Assembly (NCBI GenBank): GCA_047777345.1
Contig: JBKEEJ010000033.1
Span: 1 to 20,231 of the forward strand
Length of the DNA stretch: 20,231 bases
Direction: 5' to 3'
DNA from: Anaerocolumna sp047777345
Lineage (GTDB): Bacteria > Bacillota > Clostridia > Lachnospirales > Lachnospiraceae
Under the pieces are notes generated by a model. That model saw nothing but the letters and a program-made list of their open reading frames with translations. It made no database searches and was not told the DNA's origin. The translations under genes were made by a program, and so were the position numbers. Shown here in pieces: positions 14,391 to 20,231 of this stretch (position 1 is the stretch's first letter; each line of letters opens with the position of its first letter).

Positions 14391-15581
14391 ATGAATAACT
14401 ATAAAAGAGTGTTTGCCATAGTATTGGATTCCCTTGGAATCGGAGCTATGGACGACGCACCGAAATATGGGGATAATGGAGTTGATACTTTAGGACATAT
14501 TTCCGAATCAGTAGATCGTTTCTATATTCCAAATCTTCAGAAAATGGGGCTTGCAAATCTGCATCCCTTAAAACAAGTAAAGCCGGTTGAAAAAACACTG
14601 GGATATTACATGCCTATGTCGGAAGCCAGCTGCGGTAAGGATACAATGACAGGCCACTGGGAAATGATGGGCTTAAAAGTGGAAAAGCCCTTTAAGACAT
14701 TTACGGATACCGGATTTCCCAAAGAACTGATTGACGAGCTTGAGAAACGTACCGGCAGAAAAATCATCGGCAATAAAAGTGCCAGCGGCACCGAAATTCT
14801 TGATGAGCTGGGGGAAGAGCAAATCAAAACAGGAGCTATGATTGTCTATACGTCTGCTGATTCTGTGCTTCAGATCTGCGGTAACGAAGAAACTTTCGGC
14901 CTGGATGAATTATATCGCTGCTGTGAAATCGCAAGAGAATTGACTTTAAAGGATGAATGGAAAGTAGGCCGTGTGATAGCAAGACCTTATGTGGGTAAAA
15001 GGCGGGGTGAGTTTAAGCGTACCAGTAACCGCCATGATTATGCCTTAAAACCCTTTGGCAAAACCGCTTTAAATGCATTAAAAGAAAACGGATATGATGT
15101 TATATCAGTGGGAAAAATAAATGATATTTTTGTAGGCGAAGGAATTACGGAAGCTTATAAATCCAAAAGCAGTGTTCACGGAATGGAACAGACGATAGAA
15201 ATAGCAGACAAAGATTTTACGGGGTTATGCTTTGTAAACCTGGTTGACTTTGATGCTCTTTGGGGACACAGAAGGGACCCAATCGGTTATGCCAAAGAAA
15301 TTGAAAAGTTTGATGTAAACTTAGGACTGTTGCTGGAAAAACTAAGGCAGGATGACTTATTGATTATTACAGCGGACCATGGTAATGATCCGACTTATAC
15401 GGGAACCGATCATACCAGAGAAAAAGTTCCTTTTCTTGCCTATTCGCCATCTATGAAAATGAGCGGGCCACTGGAACCGGTGTCAACTTTTGCCACAATA
15501 GGTGCCACCATAGCGGATAATTTTCACGTGTCCATGCCGGAAGGAACGATCGGAACATCCATATTAAGTCAGCTGATTTAA
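14391..15581 (+). CDS. deoB: Phosphopentomutase
   Basis: A 396-residue enzyme of the alkaline-phosphatase superfamily; the start is ATG 14391, giving the family-typical N-terminus MNNYKRVFAIVLDS. An in-frame ATG at 14346 lies inside cdd and would add 15 unconserved residues. It interconverts ribose-1-phosphate (or the deoxy form) and ribose-5-phosphate. Motifs: metal-binding Asp13 in VLDSLGIG, the phosphorylated Thr85 in GKDTMTGHWE, and ADHGNDPTYTGTDHTRE near the C-terminus with further metal ligands. Length fits Drm/DeoB (about 390-405). It takes the sugar phosphate made by uridine phosphorylase. The ribosome binding site (AGAGGT) is only moderate. Deoxyribose-phosphate aldolase, its usual partner, is not in the window. 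Confidence 0.95.
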   Translation: MNNYKRVFAIVLDSLGIGAMDDAPKYGDNGVDTLGHISESVDRFYIPNLQKMGLANLHPLKQVKPVEKTLGYYMPMSEASCGKDTMTGHWEMMGLKVEKPFKTFTDTGFPKELIDELEKRTGRKIIGNKSASGTEILDELGEEQIKTGAMIVYTSADSVLQICGNEETFGLDELYRCCEIARELTLKDEWKVGRVIARPYVGKRRGEFKRTSNRHDYALKPFGKTALNALKENGYDVISVGKINDIFVGEGITEAYKSKSSVHGMEQTIEIADKDFTGLCFVNLVDFDALWGHRRDPIGYAKEIEKFDVNLGLLLEKLRQDDLLIITADHGNDPTYTGTDHTREKVPFLAYSPSMKMSGPLEPVSTFATIGATIADNFHVSMPEGTIGTSILSQLI

Positions 15582-15644
15582 TTTATGGCTTACGGATACT
15601 ATGCCGGGTATGGAGACAAAATAAGCTAATAAAAGGTAGGCTAT

Positions 15645-16265
15645 ATGAAAATTGATATAAAAAAGATAATATATGCCCTTATTGGCATTTATCTTATAGG
15701 AACAGGCGTTGCCTTTAACAGTTGTGCAAAACTTGGGAATGATCCCATTGGAATTGTATATGACGGAGTCAGAAATATTGCAAATTTAAGCAGCGAACAA
15801 TTAGGTACCGCATCCAATCTGGTAAATTTCGGATTGATTCTCCTGCTGATTTTTGTTGGAAAAAGATATATCAATATTGGAACGTTAATATATATTATAC
15901 CCTATGGTTTTTTTGTAAATATCGGAACAAAACTTTATGAAACTATTTTTCCTTCTGCCAATATCTATCTTAGCTGGATGGCGGTTGTAGCCGGTTGCTT
16001 ATTGTTATATACCGGAGTCGCCATATTTATCGCAGTAGATATTGGTTTGGATCCCTTTACCGGTTTGGTTATGGTAATTCGGGACATGTTAAAATGGGAT
16101 TATAAGCGAACGAAAATTGCTTTTGACATTAGTATGGTTATTATTGGTCTTGCCTTAGGAGGAAAATTCGGAGCGGTTACGTTCATTACCGCCTTAACTG
16201 CGGGACCGATTATTCAATTTATCTCGAAAGGCCTAAAAAATGTATTTTTAGAAAGGAAATCTTAA
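15645..16265 (+). CDS. YczE/YitT-like integral membrane protein
   Basis: A 206-residue membrane protein with about five or six hydrophobic segments (about 8-26, 54-72, 77-97, 107-130, 160-178, 183-200). Two similar motifs, LGNDPIG (30-36) and IGLDPFTG near 133-140, each follow a membrane segment. They point to an internal duplication, as in the YczE/YitT-like group. AAAGG lies eight bases before the ATG. The function of this group is not established. It sits between phosphopentomutase and adenosine deaminase, three bases from the latter, so it is co-transcribed with nucleoside genes. A role in moving a base, nucleoside or sugar is possible but unproven. Confidence 0.7.
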   Translation: MKIDIKKIIYALIGIYLIGTGVAFNSCAKLGNDPIGIVYDGVRNIANLSSEQLGTASNLVNFGLILLLIFVGKRYINIGTLIYIIPYGFFVNIGTKLYETIFPSANIYLSWMAVVAGCLLLYTGVAIFIAVDIGLDPFTGLVMVIRDMLKWDYKRTKIAFDISMVIIGLALGGKFGAVTFITALTAGPIIQFISKGLKNVFLERKS

Positions 16266-16268
16266 GAG

Positions 16269-17264
16269 ATGGATCAGGGATGGCTAAGCATTTTGCCTAA
16301 AATTGATTTGCATTGTCATCTGGACGGTTCTATGGATACGGAAACGGTTCATGACCTATTGGCGGAACGGGGAATTTATAAGTCGATTCGTCAATTACAG
16401 AATGAACTGTTGGTTTCCGATGATTGTGTCAGTCTTAAGGAGTATCTGAAAACATTTGATTTGCCTCTTTTCTGTCTGCAGACGGAAAAAGGATTAAAAC
16501 AGGCGGCTGTAAATTTGCTTAAGAATGCGGCAAATGAAAATGTGAAATATATTGAAGTTCGGTTTGCTCCCATGTCATGTGTAAGAGAAGGCCTTAGCTG
16601 CAAACAGGTCATAGAAAGTGTCCTAAGCGGTATTGAAACCGGAAAGCAGCTTTATAACATAGAAGCTTCTGTTATTGTCTGTGCCATGAGACATGACACC
16701 ATGGAAGATAATCTGTTGATGTTAAAGTGTGCCAGGGAGTATCTTGGTACGGGAGTCTGCGGGCTGGATCTGGCAGGTGATGAAAAGGCTTATCCAACCA
16801 GCGGATTCAGAGAGCTGTTTAAAAAGGCAAGAGAGCTTAAAATGCCTTTTACTATCCATTCCGGCGAATGCGGTAGTATAGAGAATGTAAGAGAAGCGGT
16901 GGCGTTTGGGGCAAAAAGGTTAGGACATGGCATTGCTTTGGCCATGGATCCATCTCTTATGGAAATATGCAAAGAAAAAAGAATTGGCATTGAAATGTGC
17001 CCAACCAGTAATTTTCAAACCAAAGCCGTAACTTCCTGGGAAGAATATCCCTTGCTTACGTTTATGGATTACGGGTTGCCCGTTACTGTTAATACAGACA
17101 ACAGAACAGTCAGTAATACATCCATGACAAAAGAACTGTTAACAGTCAGCAAAAATCTGGAATTGAATAAGGAACAAATAATTAAATTGTTACGGAATTC
17201 TATCGAAATTTCTTTTGCTGAGGATAACGTTAAAGACAGGCTTTTAAAGGAAATGGGGTATTAG
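16269..17264 (+). CDS. add: Adenosine deaminase
   Basis: A 331-residue amidohydrolase-fold enzyme, the usual size for bacterial adenosine deaminase. Zinc ligands are visible as His15 and His17 (DLHCHLDG), His197 in IHSGE with catalytic Glu200, and Asp277 in VNTDNRT; His220 lies in LGHGIAL. The CPTSN and NTDNR motifs fit the adenosine/deoxyadenosine group more than adenine deaminases, though the latter cannot be fully excluded by eye. It converts adenosine to inosine. A purine nucleoside phosphorylase to cleave inosine is not seen in the window. Three bases separate it from the membrane protein gene and one base from the regulator that follows. Confidence 0.92.
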   Translation: MDQGWLSILPKIDLHCHLDGSMDTETVHDLLAERGIYKSIRQLQNELLVSDDCVSLKEYLKTFDLPLFCLQTEKGLKQAAVNLLKNAANENVKYIEVRFAPMSCVREGLSCKQVIESVLSGIETGKQLYNIEASVIVCAMRHDTMEDNLLMLKCAREYLGTGVCGLDLAGDEKAYPTSGFRELFKKARELKMPFTIHSGECGSIENVREAVAFGAKRLGHGIALAMDPSLMEICKEKRIGIEMCPTSNFQTKAVTSWEEYPLLTFMDYGLPVTVNTDNRTVSNTSMTKELLTVSKNLELNKEQIIKLLRNSIEISFAEDNVKDRLLKEMGY

Positions 17265-17265
17265 C

Positions 17266-17994
17266 ATGAGCGGAGAAGATAAAATAAAGAAACTAATGGA
17301 ACTGCAGAAGAGCCTGCCAAGTGAAAAGCAGGAATATTTAAACCGTTATTTGAAAAATTCGCCTCTCTGGTTTTTGGAATCCATGCAGATCGTACACAAG
17401 GAAAAAGACTGTATTTTCATTGCGGAAAATGCGGAAGTGGATTATGTCTATATATTGGTTGACGGAATTGTAAAAGCAATTGATTATCGTATTTGCGGCA
17501 TCGTATATGATTATATGTGGTTTTATGCCATTGAGGTATTTGGCGCTATGGAAATACTGTTAAACATGGATAAATACAAAACAACCCTTAAGACCGTTAC
17601 GGACTGTACTATGATTGTCATGTCCAAAAGCAAATACGAAAGGTGGTTGTTTAACGATATTCATGCCTTACATATGGAAATCGAATCGATAGGAAGATAT
17701 CTGCTAGAACAGGCAAGAAAAGAACGGGTTTTTTTATTTTTGCAGGGAGTAGACCGCATAATATATCTGTTTACGCAAATATTCGAACAATCCAATGAGA
17801 AAAACCGCTGTGTTCTAAATCTTACCAGGGTTGAAATATCCGAACGCTCAGGACTAAGTGTGAAAACCATTAACCGTGCCATAAAAAAGATGACGGAAGA
17901 AGGGTATATTTCCAGAGATGGTAACAAAATAATTATTTCTTACAATCAGTATTTGGCAATGAAAAAATATTTGACACCTATCGTTGATCAGTAA
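17266..17994 (+). CDS. Crp/Fnr-family transcriptional regulator
   Basis: A 242-residue regulator with an N-terminal cyclic-nucleotide-binding-like beta-roll (about 30-130), a dimerisation helix (about 135-165) and a C-terminal Crp-type winged helix (LTRVEISERSGLSVKTINRAI, about 185-205). The phosphate-binding cassette is not canonical: after FGAMEILL the segment reads KYKTTLKTVTDC, lacking the Arg-Ser/Thr pair that binds cAMP in CRP. It also has no Cys cluster of the Fnr type. It therefore probably senses another ligand, or none. Being last in a nucleoside operon suggests a nucleoside-related effector and feedback on the same operon, which is inference. Its ATG lies one base after the adenosine deaminase stop codon. 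Confidence 0.85.
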   Translation: MSGEDKIKKLMELQKSLPSEKQEYLNRYLKNSPLWFLESMQIVHKEKDCIFIAENAEVDYVYILVDGIVKAIDYRICGIVYDYMWFYAIEVFGAMEILLNMDKYKTTLKTVTDCTMIVMSKSKYERWLFNDIHALHMEIESIGRYLLEQARKERVFLFLQGVDRIIYLFTQIFEQSNEKNRCVLNLTRVEISERSGLSVKTINRAIKKMTEEGYISRDGNKIIISYNQYLAMKKYLTPIVDQ

Positions 17995-18012
17995 TCCCTT
18001 AAATACATTATG

Positions 18013-18106
18013 GGGCTGTTGCATAATATGGGTTTAAGCCAGGAATTGTGCATTATGAAATACATGCTGCAATTCCTGTGGCAATAAAAATACAGTGTAA
18101 CAGCCC
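18013..18106 (+). repeat. Nested hairpin element, possible terminator or miniature mobile element
   Basis: The outer arms GGGCTGTT (18013-18020) and AACAGCCC (18099-18106) are perfect. Inside them CAGGAATTG (18040-18048) pairs with CAATTCCTG (18070-18078), and within that GCAT (18050-18053) can pair with ATGC (18064-18067). The T-rich stretch TTTCCCATTTCTTT follows. It lies 18 bases after the regulator's stop codon, so it may end the nucleoside operon. However, its size and GGGCTGTTGCA-type ends also resemble a small inverted-repeat element or transposon remnant. No transposase is present and no clear target duplication was identified. Confidence 0.55.
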
Positions 18107-18285
18107 TTTCCCATTTCTTTCGGTTTGATTACACCCATTTTCGTATAAAATCTTTACCATAAATCTTTTTACAGAACTTTTTTATTAGGTCTGGCAGCAA
18201 GGATTCTATAATTCATTTTTTGTAATTTCAAGGCTTCTTTTATTTTCTTGATATAATTCTTATTGTATATTTCATAATATTTTCC

Positions 18286-18314
18286 TTGACATTCCCTAAG
18301 GTTTTATATATTCT
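18286..18314 (+). promoter_or_regulatory. Promoter of the TetR-flavodoxin operon
   Basis: A consensus -35 box TTGACA (18286-18291) is followed after 17 bases by TATTCT (18309-18314); the overlapping TATATT (18307-18312) would give a 15-base spacer. Transcription would start near 18320, at the edge of the tandem palindromes. Confidence 0.6.
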
Positions 18315-18318
18315 TACA

Positions 18319-18361
18319 ATAACAGTTTAAATAACAGCGTTATGAAAAATAACATTGTTAT
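18319..18361. promoter_or_regulatory. Tandem palindromic operator, probable TetR autoregulatory site
   Basis: Two perfect-arm palindromes, ATAAC-agc-GTTAT (18331-18343) and ATAAC-att-GTTAT (18349-18361), are placed exactly 18 bases apart, each followed by GAAA. A partial third copy, ATAACAGTTTAA, begins at 18319. The site lies between the -10 box and the ribosome binding site of the TetR gene, where binding would block transcription. Confidence 0.7.
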
Positions 18362-18381
18362 GAAATCGGAGGACTTTTCTT

Positions 18382-18969
18382 ATGTCAAGAGACGAACAAA
18401 AGATACGCAGCGAACAAGTTCGGCAGGCAATTTTAGATACCGCTCTTAAAATCGGGATAGAAGAAGGGTTTGAAGGGGTTTCCATACGAAAAATAATAAA
18501 AAAGATGAATTATTCTACCGGTGTGGTTTACCATCATTTTAAAGATAAGGAAGAAATCATCAGTGCTATTGAGAAATCACAGACAGAATGGCTCCGGTCT
18601 CAAATTACGGAAATACTAAAAACCGATGATAATGTGGTGGACCAAATGAAAAAGGTTTTTTATAGAATTACCAGACTGGCTTATGAGGAACCGGAAAAAT
18701 ATAATTTAATTGTTTTACATAAATACAGCCGGAACAACAAGAATAATCCGGAATGGACAGATTATTTAAGCAAAAGGTTAAAAGAGGGAATGGATGCCGG
18801 ATTTATAAAAAAGACAAATCCGGATTATGCAGCCTTTTCGGTATGGAGTTCTTTTTTAGGATTTAATCTGATGATTTCAAAGCATACCGATTTAAGCTGG
18901 AAACAGGCAGAAGAACTGTTTTTCGTTCAATTTAATATTATTTTAAAGGGGGTACTTAAGCTTGAGTAA
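18382..18969 (+). CDS. TetR-family transcriptional regulator
   Basis: A 195-residue regulator with the TetR N-terminal helix-turn-helix (about residues 12-60), including SIRKIIKKMNYSTGVVYHHF, the recognition region typical of the family. The remainder is helical and would bind a ligand and dimerise; I cannot name the ligand. GGAGG (18368-18372) lies nine bases before the ATG. The tandem palindromes just upstream make autorepression likely. Its stop codon overlaps the start of the flavodoxin-like gene by eight bases, so it probably controls that gene too. Confidence 0.88.
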   Translation: MSRDEQKIRSEQVRQAILDTALKIGIEEGFEGVSIRKIIKKMNYSTGVVYHHFKDKEEIISAIEKSQTEWLRSQITEILKTDDNVVDQMKKVFYRITRLAYEEPEKYNLIVLHKYSRNNKNNPEWTDYLSKRLKEGMDAGFIKKTNPDYAAFSVWSSFLGFNLMISKHTDLSWKQAEELFFVQFNIILKGVLKLE

Positions 18970-19384
18970 AGTAAGAATCGTTTACGCGACAAAAACCAAA
19001 CATTCCAAAAAAATCGCTATGGCCATGGGAAAAGCTTTAAATGTACCGGCGCAAAACATAGCGGATCATCCGTCCATAGATGAAACGGATTTACTGTTTG
19101 TTGTAGGGGGTATTTACGGCGGAAAAAGTTTACCTGAGCTTTTGGATTTTGTTGGGAAGCTAGACGGCGGCAAAATTAAAAAAACGGCACTGGTAACATC
19201 TTGCACAACAAAGAAAAAGGGACAGGATGAGGTAAGGAAACTACTGGAGGAAAAAGAAATTCCTGTTCTGGATGAATTTATCTGCTATGGAAGTTTCTTG
19301 CTTTTAAAAGCAGGACATCCCAATAAGACTGAAATACAGGAGGCAGTTGATTTTTCAGTCCGGTTGACACAAGGACTGGTTTAG
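18962..19384 (+). CDS. Flavodoxin-like protein
   Basis: A 140-residue flavodoxin-domain protein. The start is TTG 18962, nine bases after AAAGGGGG (18945-18952), overlapping the TetR stop codon as TTGAGTAA. The N-terminal beta-strand and loop VRIVYATKTKHSKKIA resemble the FMN phosphate-binding loop, although the Gly-Asn-Thr of classical flavodoxins is replaced. VVGGIYGGK (about 46-54) fits the first isoalloxazine loop. It is short, like the domain-only group in Clostridia. It may carry electrons or bind FMN in the cytoplasm. The coupling to a TetR gene suggests induction by a small molecule. FMN binding is inferred from the fold only. Confidence 0.78.
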   Translation: MSKVRIVYATKTKHSKKIAMAMGKALNVPAQNIADHPSIDETDLLFVVGGIYGGKSLPELLDFVGKLDGGKIKKTALVTSCTTKKKGQDEVRKLLEEKEIPVLDEFICYGSFLLLKAGHPNKTEIQEAVDFSVRLTQGLV

Positions 19385-19396
19385 TATCTTTCTGCG

Positions 19397-19425
19397 TTGA
19401 CTATTCGAAACAGCCGCTTTATAAT
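19397..19425 (+). promoter_or_regulatory. SigmaA-type promoter of the histidine phosphatase gene
   Basis: TTGACT (19397-19402), a 17-base spacer and a consensus TATAAT (19420-19425), located in the 81-base gap before the gene. Only one base departs from consensus in the two boxes. Confidence 0.75.
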
Positions 19426-19465
19426 GATTACAAATAAATACAATAATTAGAAAATGGGTGAAAAT

Positions 19466-20194
19466 ATGAGACTGATTATAATTCGACATGGAGACCCGGA
19501 TTATTCTATAGATTCCCTTACCGAAAAAGGATGGAGGGAAGCAGAATTACTGTCAGAAAGAATACGGAAGATGAATGTGAAGGACTTTTATGTGTCACCT
19601 TTAGGCAGGGCAAAAGATACGGCCTCGGTTACTTTAAAAAAAATGAACCGGAAAGCCAAAGAACTTCCCTGGCTCAGAGAATTTCATGCTCCTATTATAG
19701 ATGAAACCACAGGTGAAGAGAGAATTACCTGGGATTGGCTTCCCAGTGACTGGACCCGTACCAACGAATTTTATGATAAAAATTTATGGCATACGGTTCC
19801 GGTTATGAAGAAGGCACATGTAATTGATGAGGCGGTACGGGTTTATAACGGCCTGGATGAAATACTAAAAGACCATGGATATGAACGGGACGGACAAATT
19901 TATCGGGCTGTAAATCCCAATGAGGATACTATCGTATTGTTTTGCCATTTTGGGGTAGAGTGTGTCATGTTAGGCCATTTGTTAGGCATATCACCGATGG
20001 TTTTATGGCATGGTTTTATTGCTGCCCCCACTTCTGTTACAACACTAATTACGGAAGAGCGCAGAAAAGGTATCGCTTATTTTCGGCTAAATGCTTTTGG
20101 CGATATTTCTCATTTATATGCGGCAGGAGAAGAACCGGCTTTTGCGGGAAGGTTCTGTGAAACCTACGATAACTTTAATGAACGGCATGATTAA
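19466..20194 (+). CDS. Histidine phosphatase superfamily protein
   Basis: A 242-residue protein of the phosphoglycerate-mutase-like histidine phosphatase superfamily. The start chosen is ATG 19466, five bases after GGGTG; an in-frame ATG at 19454 lacks a ribosome binding site. The phospho-accepting His8 lies in the RHG motif (IIIRHGDPDYS). A conserved downstream block YVSPLGRAKDTA supplies an Arg, and the second catalytic His161 lies in LFCHFG. It removes phosphate from a small molecule or protein; the substrate cannot be told from the sequence. It has its own promoter, so it is likely independent of the TetR operon, and is followed by another gene in the same direction. Confidence 0.85.
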   Translation: MRLIIIRHGDPDYSIDSLTEKGWREAELLSERIRKMNVKDFYVSPLGRAKDTASVTLKKMNRKAKELPWLREFHAPIIDETTGEERITWDWLPSDWTRTNEFYDKNLWHTVPVMKKAHVIDEAVRVYNGLDEILKDHGYERDGQIYRAVNPNEDTIVLFCHFGVECVMLGHLLGISPMVLWHGFIAAPTSVTTLITEERRKGIAYFRLNAFGDISHLYAAGEEPAFAGRFCETYDNFNERHD

Positions 20195-20216
20195 GGAAAG
20201 GAGGAACAGAGTATAT

Positions 20217-20231
20217 ATGAAAGTGATTATG
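20217..20231 (+). CDS. Start of a further gene, five codons only
   Basis: An ATG at 20217 follows AAAGGAGG (20197-20204) and begins MKVIM before the window ends. The gap of 12 bases is slightly long. Only the strong ribosome binding site supports this; product unknown. Confidence 0.45.

Larger units (their letters stand above)
18107..18381. other. Intergenic region upstream of the TetR gene
   Basis: No gene was found. The first half (18107-18285) is AT-rich and without recognised signals. The second half carries the promoter and the tandem operator listed separately. Confidence 0.6.

Noticed and set aside
15586..15630. Fourteen-codon frame (MAYGYYAGYGDKIS) between deoB and the membrane protein gene
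   Set aside because: No ribosome binding site precedes it and it is too short to support as a gene.

Overview
The window looks like chromosomal DNA of a low-GC, anaerobic Clostridia member, most likely Lachnospiraceae or a close relative. This is inferred from AT-rich intergenic DNA, strong AGGAGG-type ribosome binding sites, TTG starts, a PadR/HAAS/toastrack gene pair and an oxygen-sensitive glycyl radical enzyme. No rRNA, tRNA, CRISPR array, intact insertion sequence or phage gene was seen.

Layout. (1) 1-458: the 5' end of a leftward nitroreductase-family gene, its promoter, and a very AT-rich divergent spacer. (2) 459-2643: a PadR regulator and a soluble HAAS-toastrack protein whose C-terminal half is built on a strict 19-residue repeat. 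(3) 2644-3963: an SGNH hydrolase with its own promoter and a perfect inverted repeat upstream, ending at a strong bidirectional terminator. (4) 4051-4221, minus strand: a small 56-residue ORF of unknown function with an excellent ribosome binding site. (5) 4443-17994: a nucleoside uptake and salvage locus. (6) 18000-18381: a nested hairpin of about 95 nt, then a promoter and tandem palindromic operator. (7) 18382-20231: TetR regulator, flavodoxin-like protein, histidine phosphatase, and the first codons of another gene.

The nucleoside locus starts with a PucR-type regulator and a terminator. Next come uridine phosphorylase, a BMP-family lipoprotein, a YjjI-type glycyl radical enzyme, its YjjW-type activase, the NupO/NupP/NupQ-like ABC transporter, cytidine deaminase, phosphopentomutase, a YczE/YitT-like membrane protein, adenosine deaminase and a Crp/Fnr-family regulator. 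All point the same way with mostly short gaps or overlaps. Together the recognised genes would import nucleosides, deaminate cytidine and adenosine, cleave uridine, and convert (deoxy)ribose-1-phosphate to (deoxy)ribose-5-phosphate. Deoxyribose-phosphate aldolase and a purine nucleoside phosphorylase are not in the window.

The most interesting element is the YjjI/YjjW glycyl radical pair, placed between the binding-protein gene and the ATPase gene of the nucleoside transporter. In E. coli yjjI-yjjW lies beside the deo operon, so the same association in a very different host suggests the radical enzyme works on (deoxy)nucleoside-derived carbon. Other points of note are the 19-residue solenoid, the unrecognised small ORF, the TetR tandem operator, and several hairpins in and between genes.
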